A stretch of DNA of 64,000 nt, from assembly GCF_001465835.2 (NCBI RefSeq), contig NZ_CP013661.2:186001-250000 (forward strand). The letters run 5' to 3'. The notes under the pieces are model-generated. The model was given only the letters and a program-made list of their open reading frames with translations, did not search any database and was not told where the DNA came from. Source of the stretch: Planococcus kocurii. Lineage in GTDB: Bacteria > Bacillota > Bacilli > Bacillales_A > Planococcaceae. Positions 17,868 to 25,972 of this stretch are shown here, piece after piece. How positions within the stretch are numbered: the stretch's first letter is position 1; each line of letters begins with the position of its first letter. The position numbers and the translations under genes are program-made.

Positions 17868-18929
17868 TTATAAAATGCGTAGCTCTTTTGTGGAGTTAGT
17901 CAACCGTTCATTTCCTGACTCGGTTATCAGTATATCATCTTCAATGCGCACTCCGCCAATTCCCGGTAGATAAATTCCCGGTTCTACTGTTACAGCCATG
18001 TTCGGCTCAAGAATTGTTTCTGATTTAAAAGACAATCCCGGACCTTCGTGAACTTCTAAACCGATGCCATGACCCGTTGAATGGCCGAATGCGTCGCCGT
18101 AGCCTTTAGATTTAATATAATCTCGTGCGATAGCATCCGCTTCTATCCCACTTATACCTGGACCAATTTTCTCTACACCTAGTTCTTGTGCTTTCAAGAC
18201 CACATCATAGACTTCCTTCATTTTCTCTGAAGGCTGACCGACTGCAACCGTGCGGGTAATATCTGAAATGTAGCCATTGTATAAAGCACCGAAATCAAGT
18301 GTAACCATGTCACCTTTTTTAATAATTTTATCTGTAGCTACGCCATGAGGCAATGCCGAACGAAGTCCAGACGCAACAATAATATCAAAACTTGATGATG
18401 TCGCTCCTTGTTTTCTCATGAAAAATTCCAGTTCATTAGAAACTTCAAGCTCTGTCAATCCTGGACGAATAAATCCGCAAATATGCTCAAAAGCATTATC
18501 TGCAATTTTAGCAGCTGCTTTTAAAATTGTGATTTCTTCTGGTGTCTTGACCATCCGAATTTTTTCAACCAAATCGCTGACAGGTTGTAACTCTATATCC
18601 ATCTTGGATTTATATTGCATAGCTGTTGCATAAGTCATATGATCTTGTTCAAAAGCTAGTGTTTGAATAGCTAACGACTTAACCGTTTTGATTGCCTCGT
18701 CAGTTAAGTTTTTTTCTGCTTGGACAACAACAAAATCTTCAACTTGGTCATTGGCTTGCTCAGTGTAACGAAAATCAGTAATAAAAACCGCCTTTTCCTG
18801 TGTCACGATTGCCAGTCCAGCTGTTCCCGTAAATCCAGTAATATAGCGCAAGTTAAAAGAACTGGTAATAAGCAGTGCCTCAATATTTCGGCTGTTCATT
18901 TCCGTACGTAGTTTTTGAATTTTCAACAT
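17868..18929 (-). CDS. yqhT: M24-family Xaa-Pro aminopeptidase (YqhT)
   Basis: About 353 residues. An N-terminal creatinase-like domain (about 1-125) precedes the pitta-bread metallopeptidase fold. The metal ligands are in [31 protein letters not shown] and the C-terminal [18 protein letters not shown]. It removes N-terminal residues before proline. An ATG two codons upstream forms an ATGA overlap with aroQ but directly abuts GAGAGG; the ATG at 18929 is six bases from it and preferred. It is flanked by aroQ and efp, a conserved arrangement. Confidence 0.92.
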   Translation of the reverse strand: MLKIQKLRTEMNSRNIEALLITSSFNLRYITGFTGTAGLAIVTQEKAVFITDFRYTEQANDQVEDFVVVQAEKNLTDEAIKTVKSLAIQTLAFEQDHMTYATAMQYKSKMDIELQPVSDLVEKIRMVKTPEEITILKAAAKIADNAFEHICGFIRPGLTELEVSNELEFFMRKQGATSSSFDIIVASGLRSALPHGVATDKIIKKGDMVTLDFGALYNGYISDITRTVAVGQPSEKMKEVYDVVLKAQELGVEKIGPGISGIEADAIARDYIKSKGYGDAFGHSTGHGIGLEVHEGPGLSFKSETILEPNMAVTVEPGIYLPGIGGVRIEDDILITESGNERLTNSTKELRIL

Positions 18930-18931
18930 AT

Positions 18932-19372
18932 TCATCCTCTCTCTTGTTTCAAGATCAATGCTTGTAGTGCTAATTTGTAGACATCCTGGCCAAAGCCAAC
19001 AATTTGTCCGACAGTAACTGGGGAGATGTATGAATGATGGCGGAACTCCTCACGTTTGTGGACATTTGATATATGTACTTCAATAACAGGGACTTTGATT
19101 GCGGCAATCGCATCTCGAATAGCGATGCTCGTATGCGTATAGGCACCAGCGTTCAATACAATTCCTGATAATGCATCGTCTCCTGCTCCGTGAATCCAAT
19201 CAATCAATTCCCCCTCGTGATTCGACTGCCGACAAATCAATTCAATATGATGCTGGTTAGAAAATTCCACTAATTCTTGCTCTAACTCTTCTAGCGTAAA
19301 CGTTCCATAAGCTTCTTTCTCTCTCTTGCCCAAACGATTTAAGTTAGGACCGTTCAAGATCAGCACGCGCAT
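18932..19372 (-). CDS. aroQ: Type II 3-dehydroquinate dehydratase
   Basis: 146 residues. Motifs LNGPNLNRLGKRE at the N-terminus, RQSNHEGELIDWIH near 48, VLNAGAYTHTS near 73 and EVHISNVHKREEFRHHSY near 100 carry the active-site Tyr, Asn, His and Arg residues of type II enzymes. It converts 3-dehydroquinate to 3-dehydroshikimate. It heads the aroQ-yqhT-efp group; the 124-base repeats lie just upstream of it. The shikimate kinase gene is at 28.9 kb. Confidence 0.95.
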   Translation of the reverse strand: MRVLILNGPNLNRLGKREKEAYGTFTLEELEQELVEFSNQHHIELICRQSNHEGELIDWIHGAGDDALSGIVLNAGAYTHTSIAIRDAIAAIKVPVIEVHISNVHKREEFRHHSYISPVTVGQIVGFGQDVYKLALQALILKQERG

Positions 19373-19440
19373 TCAACTTTCCCCTCCCCTTATACATTCT
19401 TAATTATTTTAACATATCGGAACAATCGAGCAACTATTTA

Positions 19441-19564
19441 GAAAAGCTCAAGCACCCGTGTAAGTCCGACGGGCATAAGACAGACCAGCAGAGCGGCGTT
19501 CTTTGCCGCACAGCTGGGTTGGCTTATGACCCTAGGACTTGGGTGCTTGAGCTAGACAATAAAA
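19441..19564. repeat. 124-base hairpin repeat, copy 1
   Basis: A self-complementary element. The outer arms AGCTCAAGCACCC and GGGTGCTTGAGCT are a perfect 13-base pair. Further in, AAGTCC/GGACTT, CATAAG/CTTATG, CCAGC/GCTGG and GCGGC/GCCGC pair in nested order around a short loop. It has no coding capacity. The next copy follows with no gap. It resembles the dispersed palindromic repeats I associate with Planococcaceae genomes, which is memory and not a search result. Confidence 0.9.
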
Positions 19565-19688
19565 GAAAAGCTCAAGCACCCGTGTAAGTCTGACGGGCAT
19601 AAGACAGACCAGCAGAGCGGCGTTCTCTGCCGCACAGCTGGGTTGGCTTATGACCCTAGGACTTGGGTGCTTGAGCTAGACAATAAAA
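19565..19688. repeat. 124-base hairpin repeat, copy 2
   Basis: Directly follows copy 1 and differs at only two of about 124 positions that I can see: C to T in the AAGTCC arm, which still allows G-U pairing, and T to C in the apical loop. The changes preserve the fold, and the near identity implies recent duplication or homogenisation. Confidence 0.9.
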
Positions 19689-19760
19689 GAAAAGCGAAAG
19701 CCCCTGCATAGAACCGACGGGCTTAAGACGACTTGCCGAAGCGGTGTTTTGGTACAGAAT
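19689..19760. repeat. Degenerate third repeat unit, left half only
   Basis: Begins GAAAAGCGAAAGCCCC and keeps the CCGACGGGC-TTAAGAC core of the left arm, then diverges. The right arm is missing, so it cannot form the full hairpin. It probably belongs to a related subfamily rather than being a broken copy of units 1 and 2. Confidence 0.6.
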
Positions 19761-19762
19761 AT

Positions 19763-19795
19763 AAAAAAACGCGGTAGCTTGTTAGCCACCGCGTT
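19763..19795 (-). terminator. Terminator downstream of nrdJ
   Basis: AACGCGGT-GC and GC-ACCGCGTT form the stem, with a T-run following on the minus strand. It lies just past the nrdJ stop and isolates nrdJ from the repeats and aroQ. Confidence 0.85.
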
Positions 19796-19803
19796 CATTA
19801 TTT

Positions 19804-22365
19804 TTACAATCCACATTTAAGTTGAGCGTTACAGTTGGTGCATGTATTGCAGCCACCCATTTCTTCTACTGTTCCTTTTCGGCAAACTGGACATGTATCG
19901 CCCACTTCAGAACCGATAGTAACGTTAGTTGAACGGAGATCCTGGATGGTATCGATTAAAACGATCGGACGCTTGCCAGTTTCTTCTGGTTGTTGCTCTT
20001 CTTCAAAGTTATTGTCTTCAGCTTTTAATGTTAAAACTTGTGAATCACGGCTGCCATCAACATAGACCGTACCGCCTTTTGCTCCACCTTTATACAAACG
20101 CTCATAAACGCCTTCTACTTGTTCTACTGTGTAACCGCGTGGTGCGTTGACAGTTTTTGAGATAGACGAATCAATCCAGCGTTGAATAATGCATTGAACA
20201 TCAGCATGCGCTTCTGGAGCCAAGTCCATTGACGTTACAAATGCTTTTGGAAGGTTTTCTTCGCTTACTTCAGGATTATTTTTCAAATATTCTCCAACGA
20301 TATCAGCTTTGACTTCAATAAATTTACCAAGTCGGCCGCTACGGTAGTAAGTAAATGAATAATAAGGCTCAAGTCCCGTTGAAACACCAACCATCGTTCC
20401 TGTAGACCCTGTTGGCGCAACCGTCAACAGATGTGAATTACGGATACCTTTTTCAAGAATTGCTTCGCGAACATGTTCTGGCATACCTTGCATAAAGCCA
20501 GTTTCAGTAAATGCTTTGCGAAGTGCTGCTGTCTCTTCGTCCGTCTTACCAACTAGGAAGGGGAAACTACCGCGTTCTGCTGCTAAGTTTGTCGATACTT
20601 CATATGCCGCTGTAGCAATAGTTTCGAAGATTTCATCAACAAGTTTATTGCCTTCTGGTGATCCGTATTCTTTATCGCAATAAATTAGCAAATCTGCTAA
20701 TCCCATAACGCCAAGACCTACACGGCGCTCACCAAGTGCTTGTACTTGGTTTTCTTCGAGGAAGTATGGCGTTGCGTCAATAACATTATCTTGCATGCGG
20801 ACACCGACGCGAACTGTTTCTTTCAAGCTTTCAAAATCAACCATTTTCGTTTTTGGATCTGCAAATTGCGCCAAATTGACCGCAGCCAAGTTACAAACCG
20901 AATAAGGTGCTAACGGCTGTTCACCACAAGGATTTGTCGCAACAACTTTTTGACCGTATGCTGCAGCATTGGTTTTTTCATTGGCATTATCAATAAAGAA
21001 AATACCTGGTTCAGCTGAATATGTCGCACAAATATTGATCAAGTTCCATAGCTCACGAGCTTTCATCGTACGGTAAACGCGGACACCATGGCCCATACTT
21101 TCCCATTCACGAACGTCGCCCACTTCTTGCCATTTCTCATTATAAATCGCCATTTCTTCTTTTGAGTACGACTCGACTGCTGGGAAACGCAAATCAAAAT
21201 CTGCATCATTTTCGACAGCTGTCATGAAATCACTCGTTAGCGTAACGGAAATATTTGCACCGGTTAAGAATTCTTCATTATGAACAGAGTACGTTCCACC
21301 GTCACGTAACTTCGTGTCGGCATCACGCATGATTTTTTCATTAAATCCGCCCATGCCAGGAATTGTGCGGTAGTTCAGAATTCCTTGGAACATCGCTTCT
21401 TCTTGGGCTGTTAACGGTTTGAATTTCAATTTATCATGAGCCAGTTTTTTAATCGTCTCATCTTGCGTGTTTTCGATCAAATAACGCAAAATACGAGGGT
21501 TTTGCATTTTTGAAATGATAAATTCCGCAATATCTGGATGCCAGTCTGCAAGCATAATCATTTGCGCACCGCGACGTGATCCACCTTGTTCAACAAGATG
21601 GGTTAATTTCGCGATATCATCTAACCAAGATACAGAACCTGATGATTTGCCGTTAACTCCACGTGCTAATGTATTCCGTGGACGAAGAGTCGAACCGTTC
21701 GTACCAACACCGCCACCGCGGCTCATAATTTCCATCACTTGTTTACGGTGATCCGAAATACCTTCGCGTGAATCCGCAACAAACGGCATTACGTAACAAT
21801 TGAAATACGTTACATCTGTATCCGCTCCTGCTCCGTAAAGAACACGTCCAGCTGGAATGAATTTCAAGCTAACCAATTGCTGATAAAATTTCTCAAACCA
21901 TTCTTGACGTTTTTCAGAAGTTGTTTCTACTGAGGCAAGACCTGTTGCATTGCGTTTCGCAATTTGCTCGTAGTACACTTCCATTGGCTTTTCAATCACG
22001 TCGATCGGACGATTGACAATGCCTGCTACTTGTTCTTCTGGATTGTCGATTGCACTTCTGTAATCTTCCTCAATCCAAACTTTCGCTTTGTTCGTAGTTT
22101 TATCAATCGAAACGATGTAACCTAGCCCACGAGCTGGGAATTTCGGATCTTCTTTAACAGTTAATACAACAAAATCTCCCGCTTTGAGCGTTTTTTTCTC
22201 TGTATCTTTGAAAGAGTAACGATCAATCATAACAAGACGCGAGACACCTTTGTGCGTTAACTTCATATCTGAAGTGATGGCATGTACTTGCGGAAAGGTT
22301 TTGATATCTTCGTTTAAAGCTGATGCATTTAATGAATACTGGGATTGTTGTGTGGCGGAAACCAT
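19804..22365 (-). CDS. nrdJ: Adenosylcobalamin-dependent (class II) ribonucleotide reductase
   Basis: 853 residues. Class II enzymes reduce ribonucleotides to deoxyribonucleotides with a cobalamin-derived radical and no oxygen dependence. The active-site loop NPCGEQPLAPYSVCNLAAVN near residue 490 and the phosphate-binding APTGSTGTMVG near 650 are clear. The C-terminus has a CPVC and CNTCTNC zinc-ribbon-like cluster that can carry the reducing cysteines. AAAGGAGG precedes the ATG. It is monocistronic, between its own terminator and tandem NrdR boxes. It sits between aroQ and lipM, where B. subtilis has other genes, so it may have been inserted. No cobalamin riboswitch is visible. Confidence 0.93.
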   Translation of the reverse strand: MVSATQQSQYSLNASALNEDIKTFPQVHAITSDMKLTHKGVSRLVMIDRYSFKDTEKKTLKAGDFVVLTVKEDPKFPARGLGYIVSIDKTTNKAKVWIEEDYRSAIDNPEEQVAGIVNRPIDVIEKPMEVYYEQIAKRNATGLASVETTSEKRQEWFEKFYQQLVSLKFIPAGRVLYGAGADTDVTYFNCYVMPFVADSREGISDHRKQVMEIMSRGGGVGTNGSTLRPRNTLARGVNGKSSGSVSWLDDIAKLTHLVEQGGSRRGAQMIMLADWHPDIAEFIISKMQNPRILRYLIENTQDETIKKLAHDKLKFKPLTAQEEAMFQGILNYRTIPGMGGFNEKIMRDADTKLRDGGTYSVHNEEFLTGANISVTLTSDFMTAVENDADFDLRFPAVESYSKEEMAIYNEKWQEVGDVREWESMGHGVRVYRTMKARELWNLINICATYSAEPGIFFIDNANEKTNAAAYGQKVVATNPCGEQPLAPYSVCNLAAVNLAQFADPKTKMVDFESLKETVRVGVRMQDNVIDATPYFLEENQVQALGERRVGLGVMGLADLLIYCDKEYGSPEGNKLVDEIFETIATAAYEVSTNLAAERGSFPFLVGKTDEETAALRKAFTETGFMQGMPEHVREAILEKGIRNSHLLTVAPTGSTGTMVGVSTGLEPYYSFTYYRSGRLGKFIEVKADIVGEYLKNNPEVSEENLPKAFVTSMDLAPEAHADVQCIIQRWIDSSISKTVNAPRGYTVEQVEGVYERLYKGGAKGGTVYVDGSRDSQVLTLKAEDNNFEEEQQPEETGKRPIVLIDTIQDLRSTNVTIGSEVGDTCPVCRKGTVEEMGGCNTCTNCNAQLKCGL

Positions 22366-22399
22366 TTGACAATTCCTCCTTTATGTTATATGGAGTCGG

Positions 22400-22447
22400 A
22401 TACTATATATAGTATTACTTCGATTCCCATCATACTACATGTTGAAA
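22400..22447. promoter_or_regulatory. Tandem NrdR boxes upstream of nrdJ
   Basis: ATACTATATATAGTAT at 22400-22415 is a perfect palindrome matching the NrdR box (consensus acaCwATATwGtgt type). A degenerate second box at 22432-22447 matches about 10 of 16 positions and starts 32 bases away, the three-helical-turn spacing typical of paired NrdR boxes. NrdR represses ribonucleotide reductase genes when dATP/ATP is high. The first box lies 35 bases from the ATG. Confidence 0.75.
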
Positions 22448-22551
22448 CTTATTTTCAATAACAAGTTTTTTTTATAGAATTCTGTTAGTTTATAAAGCTA
22501 TATTTACCAAGGTTTCGAGCTTTTAAATTCGGTAAAATGAGCCAAAAGACC

Positions 22552-23388
22552 TCACACTCGGAAATTCCACTCGTGATTCGCGTATTTTTTTTCCTCTAAA
22601 GCCTTGACTTCTGCTAATTGTTGCTCAGTCAACACATAGGGCTCTAAATCGATAGACAAAGCTTGCTCAAACCCTTTTTTAAAGGCAGCAATGCATTCTT
22701 CAGCAGTTGCTGGCGTTTTTCGTAGTGAATTAATCGACACTGCTTTTTCAGGTATCTTCATGCGCATGCGCTCTTTTGCTTCTTCACTCGGAAATTTGAA
22801 AACAGATAACAGTTTCTCGGCATCCAAATCAATTAAAATCGCACCATGCTGTAGAATAACACCTTTTTGACGTGTTTGTGCACTTCCTGCTACTTTTTTA
22901 CCTTCGACGACCATCTCATACCAGCTCGGCGTATCAAAACAAACTGCAGATTTTGGTTTTTTTAAGTCAGCGCGCTTCTCAGCTGTATCCGGTACCGAAA
23001 AATAAGCATCGAGCCCCAAGTTTTTAAAGCCTTCCAATAACCCTTCGCTCAGTACACGATAAGCTTCTGTAACAGTTTCTGGCATCTGTGGATAATCTTC
23101 GCTGACGATGATACTGTATGTAAGTTCATGTTCATGAAGTACACCTCTGCCCCCTGTTGGACGGCGCACAAAACCAAGTCCTAATCGGTTAACAACATCC
23201 ATATCAATTTCCTTTTCTACTTTTTGAAAGTAACCAATTGAAAGAGCTGCCGGTTGCCAACCATAAAAACGAATGATCGGCGGAATAAGCCCTTCACTAT
23301 GCCAAGTCAGCAAGGATTCATCGAGCGCCATATTAAAAGAAGGGGTGCCCGCACCTGAATTTATAAAAACCCATTTCGGATAATTCAC
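22552..23388 (-). CDS. lipM: Octanoyltransferase LipM
   Basis: 278 residues of the biotin/lipoate protein ligase fold. It moves octanoyl from ACP to GcvH, the entry step of lipoate synthesis in Bacillus. Seen: [18 protein letters not shown] near residue 75, the Lys in [11 protein letters not shown] near 165, and SAVCFD with the catalytic Cys near 150, which distinguishes LipM from lipoate ligases. Its neighbours are the glycine-cleavage genes, whose H protein needs this modification. It is divergent from the yqhL rhodanese gene. Confidence 0.93.
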   Translation of the reverse strand: MNYPKWVFINSGAGTPSFNMALDESLLTWHSEGLIPPIIRFYGWQPAALSIGYFQKVEKEIDMDVVNRLGLGFVRRPTGGRGVLHEHELTYSIIVSEDYPQMPETVTEAYRVLSEGLLEGFKNLGLDAYFSVPDTAEKRADLKKPKSAVCFDTPSWYEMVVEGKKVAGSAQTRQKGVILQHGAILIDLDAEKLLSVFKFPSEEAKERMRMKIPEKAVSINSLRKTPATAEECIAAFKKGFEQALSIDLEPYVLTEQQLAEVKALEEKKYANHEWNFRV

Positions 23389-23429
23389 AAGATCGCCTCC
23401 TATTTCCGATAATTAGTGTAACATTGGCA

Positions 23430-23459
23430 TTGAATATCCGTCATCTCTTCTCTTATAAT
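23430..23459 (+). promoter_or_regulatory. Sigma-A promoter of yqhL
   Basis: TTGAAT at 23430-23435 and a perfect TATAAT at 23454-23459, 18 bases apart, lie 28 bases upstream of the yqhL start codon. Confidence 0.65.
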
Positions 23460-23487
23460 AAAAGAAGAGTAGAAAGGGGCAAGACCA

Positions 23488-23871
23488 TTGGAATTTTTGT
23501 ATATTACGATCGCAATACTGTTAGCCATCATCATTTACGCGGTGATTACTTATTTTCGCATTAAAAAAACTGTCACTAACTTGACACAGGAACAGTTTAT
23601 TGAAGGCTACCGCAAAGCTCAATTAATCGACGTGCGCGAGCCAAAAGATTTTGCAGCAGGTCATATCCTTGGAGCTCGCAATATTCCGCAATCACAATTG
23701 CGCCAGCGTTATAAGGAAATTCGCGAAGACAAGCCGGTCTACTTATACGACCAGAACGGAGCTCGCAGCGGACGGGTCGCCATTTTCCTAAAGAAAAAAG
23801 GCTATAACCAATTGTTCCAATTGCAAGGCGGATTCAAACAATGGACTGGCAAAATAAAAGCCAAAGTCTAA
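23488..23871 (+). CDS. yqhL: Membrane-anchored rhodanese-like protein without catalytic Cys (YqhL)
   Basis: 127 residues. An N-terminal membrane segment (FLYITIAILLAIIIYAVIT) anchors a single rhodanese domain (about 33-127) with LIDVREPKDFAAGHILGARN. The active-site loop, normally CxxGxRS, reads YDQNGARSGR, so Asp stands where the persulfide Cys should be. It therefore cannot be a normal sulfurtransferase; a binding or scaffold role is possible. It starts at TTG with GAAAGGGG upstream; no ATG lies nearby in frame. Position beside lipM and the gcv genes matches B. subtilis yqhL. A terminator follows. Confidence 0.88.
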   Translation: MEFLYITIAILLAIIIYAVITYFRIKKTVTNLTQEQFIEGYRKAQLIDVREPKDFAAGHILGARNIPQSQLRQRYKEIREDKPVYLYDQNGARSGRVAIFLKKKGYNQLFQLQGGFKQWTGKIKAKV

Positions 23872-23876
23872 TCATT

Positions 23877-23910
23877 AAAAAGGCCTTCCACGTCGCTGGA
23901 AGGCCTTTTT
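23877..23910 (+). terminator. Terminator downstream of yqhL
   Basis: AAAAAGGCCTTCCA pairs with TGGAAGGCCTTTTT around a short loop, starting six bases after the stop. Confidence 0.92.
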
Positions 23911-24069
23911 ATATTTATTACAGGTATTGACGAGGATATGCTGTGAAAGCAGCTCACCCATCGGCCAGGCAATTATTTAAGGGATTGTACCTTATATAGT
24001 CAGAAGCAAAGAAAGGGATGACTCCTAAGTCTCTGCCGGTTTTTAAAATCACCTTCGGATATGATGAGT

Positions 24070-24216
24070 ATTACGGTGCTAATTGCGACCGCTATTCCAA
24101 AAGTTACGAAACAATCATCAGCAGTAGATGAAAAAGGGTGCGAAGCATTTGTGCAGATGGTTCAAGGGCAAGTTGAATCCTATCAACTGGACTTAAAGGT
24201 GATTTCGACTTTGCTG
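24070..24216 (+). pseudogene. Broken partial copy of comGC
   Basis: These 147 bases align without gaps to bases 30971-30825 of the intact comGC (opposite strand), with about a dozen substitutions, so roughly 92% identity by eye. The reading gives ITVLIATAIPKVTKQSSAVD and KGCEAFVQMVQGQVESYQL, the middle of the ComGC pilin. The prepilin leader (GFTLIEML in the intact copy) and the C-terminal half with its Cys are missing. An ATG at 24061 or 24064 opens the frame but has no good ribosome-binding site. This is a dead fragment from duplication or recombination. Confidence 0.85.
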
Positions 24217-24440
24217 GATTTTTTAGATGAGATCTCCAGAATGGACGATTGCTTTTGATAGGACCGAAGGCACTTTCTACGTTGATTTTACATTTGTCAT
24301 CAATCTATCTGAAAGTGCTACTTGTTCTTCCATTTTATAGAAATGAACGCTTTTTTCTTTTTAGAGTCAAAATGGCTAATGACAATGAAAACGGTTCGAC
24401 TGGGTGAGACAACAAACGGCTGACACACTGTTCTTCAGCA
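24217..24440 (+). other. Non-coding stretch with possible gene remnants
   Basis: Between the comGC fragment and the gcvPB terminator the DNA has only short open stretches. One reads SPEWTIAFDRTEGTFYVDF before a stop, which faintly resembles the C-terminus of linear amide hydrolases. I could not assign it with confidence. The 150 bases before the comGC fragment (23911-24069) hold nothing that I recognise. Confidence 0.3.
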
Positions 24441-24442
24441 GG

Positions 24443-24503
24443 AAAAAGGGGGTGTACTCAAAAAGTCGTTTTTCATGACCTTTTAAGACACCCCCTTCTT
24501 TTT
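24443..24503 (-). terminator. Long terminator hairpin downstream of gcvPB
   Basis: AAAAAGGGGGTGT (24443-24455) pairs with ACACCCCCTTCTTTTT (24488-24503), and the inner AAAAAGTC pairs with GACCTTTT imperfectly. It lies a few bases past the gcvPB stop. Its length and its GGGGGTGTC-TAAAAGG arms recall insertion-sequence terminal repeats, so it could be a co-opted IS end. Confidence 0.7.
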
Positions 24504-24508
24504 AAAAT

Positions 24509-25972
24509 TTACTCGACTTTCGTGTAGCGAAGCACAGGATGACGTGCTGCTTTTGTCTCGTCCAAACGATTGATCACCGTCGTATGTGGTGCATTTTGAA
24601 CGATTTCTGGATTTTCTTCTACTTCTTTCGCAATTTGAATCATCGCGTCTATAAAAGCATCCAATGTTTCTTTCGATTCTGTTTCGGTTGGTTCGATCAT
24701 CATGCCTTCTTCAACATTTAACGGGAAGTAGATTGTTGGTGGGTGATAGCCAAAGTCAAGTAAGCGTTTCGCCATATCCAATGTGCGAACACCCAGTTTC
24801 TTTTGACGACGACCACTTAAAACAAATTCATGCTTGCAATGACGGTCGTACGGCAAATCAAAATGCGGCTGCAATCTGCGCATCATGTAGTTGGCATTTA
24901 ATACCGCGTATTCTGTTACAGCCTTCAGGCCGTCTGGTCCCATAGAACGAATATACGTATAAGCACGCACATTGATTCCGAAATTTCCGTAGAACGGCTT
25001 AACACGGCCGATTGAATCTGGACGGTCATAATCGAACGTATAAGCGTCGTCTTTTTTTACTAATACTGGTTTTGGTAAGTATGGCAACAAGTCATTTTTC
25101 ACACCAACTGGGCCAGATCCAGGTCCACCACCACCGTGGGGTCCTGTGAAGGTTTTGTGTAAGTTCAAGTGAACCACGTCAAAGCCCATGTCTCCTGGAC
25201 GTGCTTTTGACATAACTGCATTCAAGTTAGCGCCGTCATAATAAAGCTTACCGCCGACTTCGTGAATAATAGCTGCCATTTCCAAAATCTGTTCTTCAAA
25301 CAAGCCAAGCGTATTCGGATTTGTCAGCATCAATGCCGCTGTGTCATCTCCAACAACGCGCTTCAAGTCTTCCAAATCTACGAGACCTTTATCACTAGAT
25401 TTTACCGTTACGGTTTCGAATCCGGCAACAGTTGCTGACGCCGGGTTTGTGCCGTGCGCTGAATCTGGAACAATAACTTTTGTGCGTTTAAAATCCCCAC
25501 GTGCTTCGTGATAAGCCCGAATCATCATTAATCCTGTCCACTCACCATGCGCACCTGCAGCAGGCTGCAAAGTAACTTCATCCATACCCGTAATTTCTTT
25601 TAGATGCTCTTGAAGATCAAACATCAACGCAAGAGCACCTTGAACAGTTTTCTCATCTTGTAATGGATGAATATTAGCAAATCCTGGGTAACGAGCGACA
25701 GTTTCGTTGATTTTCGGATTGTATTTCATTGTGCAAGATCCTAGTGGATAAAATCCAGAATCCACCCCGTGGTTACGGTTCGATAGCGCTGTATAGTGAC
25801 GCATAATATCCAGTTCTGACACTTCCGGTAGTTCTGCTGCTTGTGCCCGAATTAAATCGTTCGGTAATAATTCGCTCAAGTCAATTTCGGGTACATCAAG
25901 TGTTGGCAAGCTATAACCAACGCGGCCTTCTTTAGTCAGTTCAAAAATTAACGCTTGGTTATCTTTATGCAT
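24509..25972 (-). CDS. gcvPB: Glycine dehydrogenase (decarboxylating) subunit 2
   Basis: 487 residues, the C-terminal half of glycine cleavage P-protein. It holds the PLP lysine in [20 protein letters not shown] near residue 270 and [13 protein letters not shown] near 150. With GcvPA it decarboxylates glycine and passes aminomethyl to lipoylated GcvH. Its start overlaps the gcvPA end by eight bases. It is the last gene of gcvT-gcvPA-gcvPB. GcvH is not in this window. Confidence 0.96.
   Translation of the reverse strand: MHKDNQALIFELTKEGRVGYSLPTLDVPEIDLSELLPNDLIRAQAAELPEVSELDIMRHYTALSNRNHGVDSGFYPLGSCTMKYNPKINETVARYPGFANIHPLQDEKTVQGALALMFDLQEHLKEITGMDEVTLQPAAGAHGEWTGLMMIRAYHEARGDFKRTKVIVPDSAHGTNPASATVAGFETVTVKSSDKGLVDLEDLKRVVGDDTAALMLTNPNTLGLFEEQILEMAAIIHEVGGKLYYDGANLNAVMSKARPGDMGFDVVHLNLHKTFTGPHGGGGPGSGPVGVKNDLLPYLPKPVLVKKDDAYTFDYDRPDSIGRVKPFYGNFGINVRAYTYIRSMGPDGLKAVTEYAVLNANYMMRRLQPHFDLPYDRHCKHEFVLSGRRQKKLGVRTLDMAKRLLDFGYHPPTIYFPLNVEEGMMIEPTETESKETLDAFIDAMIQIAKEVEENPEIVQNAPHTTVINRLDETKAARHPVLRYTKVE

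Noticed and set aside
19441-19760. CRISPR array
   Set aside because: Units are 124 bases, directly abutting, self-complementary and have no unique spacers; no cas gene is nearby.
23911-24060. Possible structured RNA between yqhL and the comGC fragment
   Set aside because: I see no consistent stem or known motif; only random short complementarities.
24061-24258. Functional second ComGC
   Set aside because: No prepilin leader, no C-terminal Cys region, no ribosome-binding site; it is a fragment.
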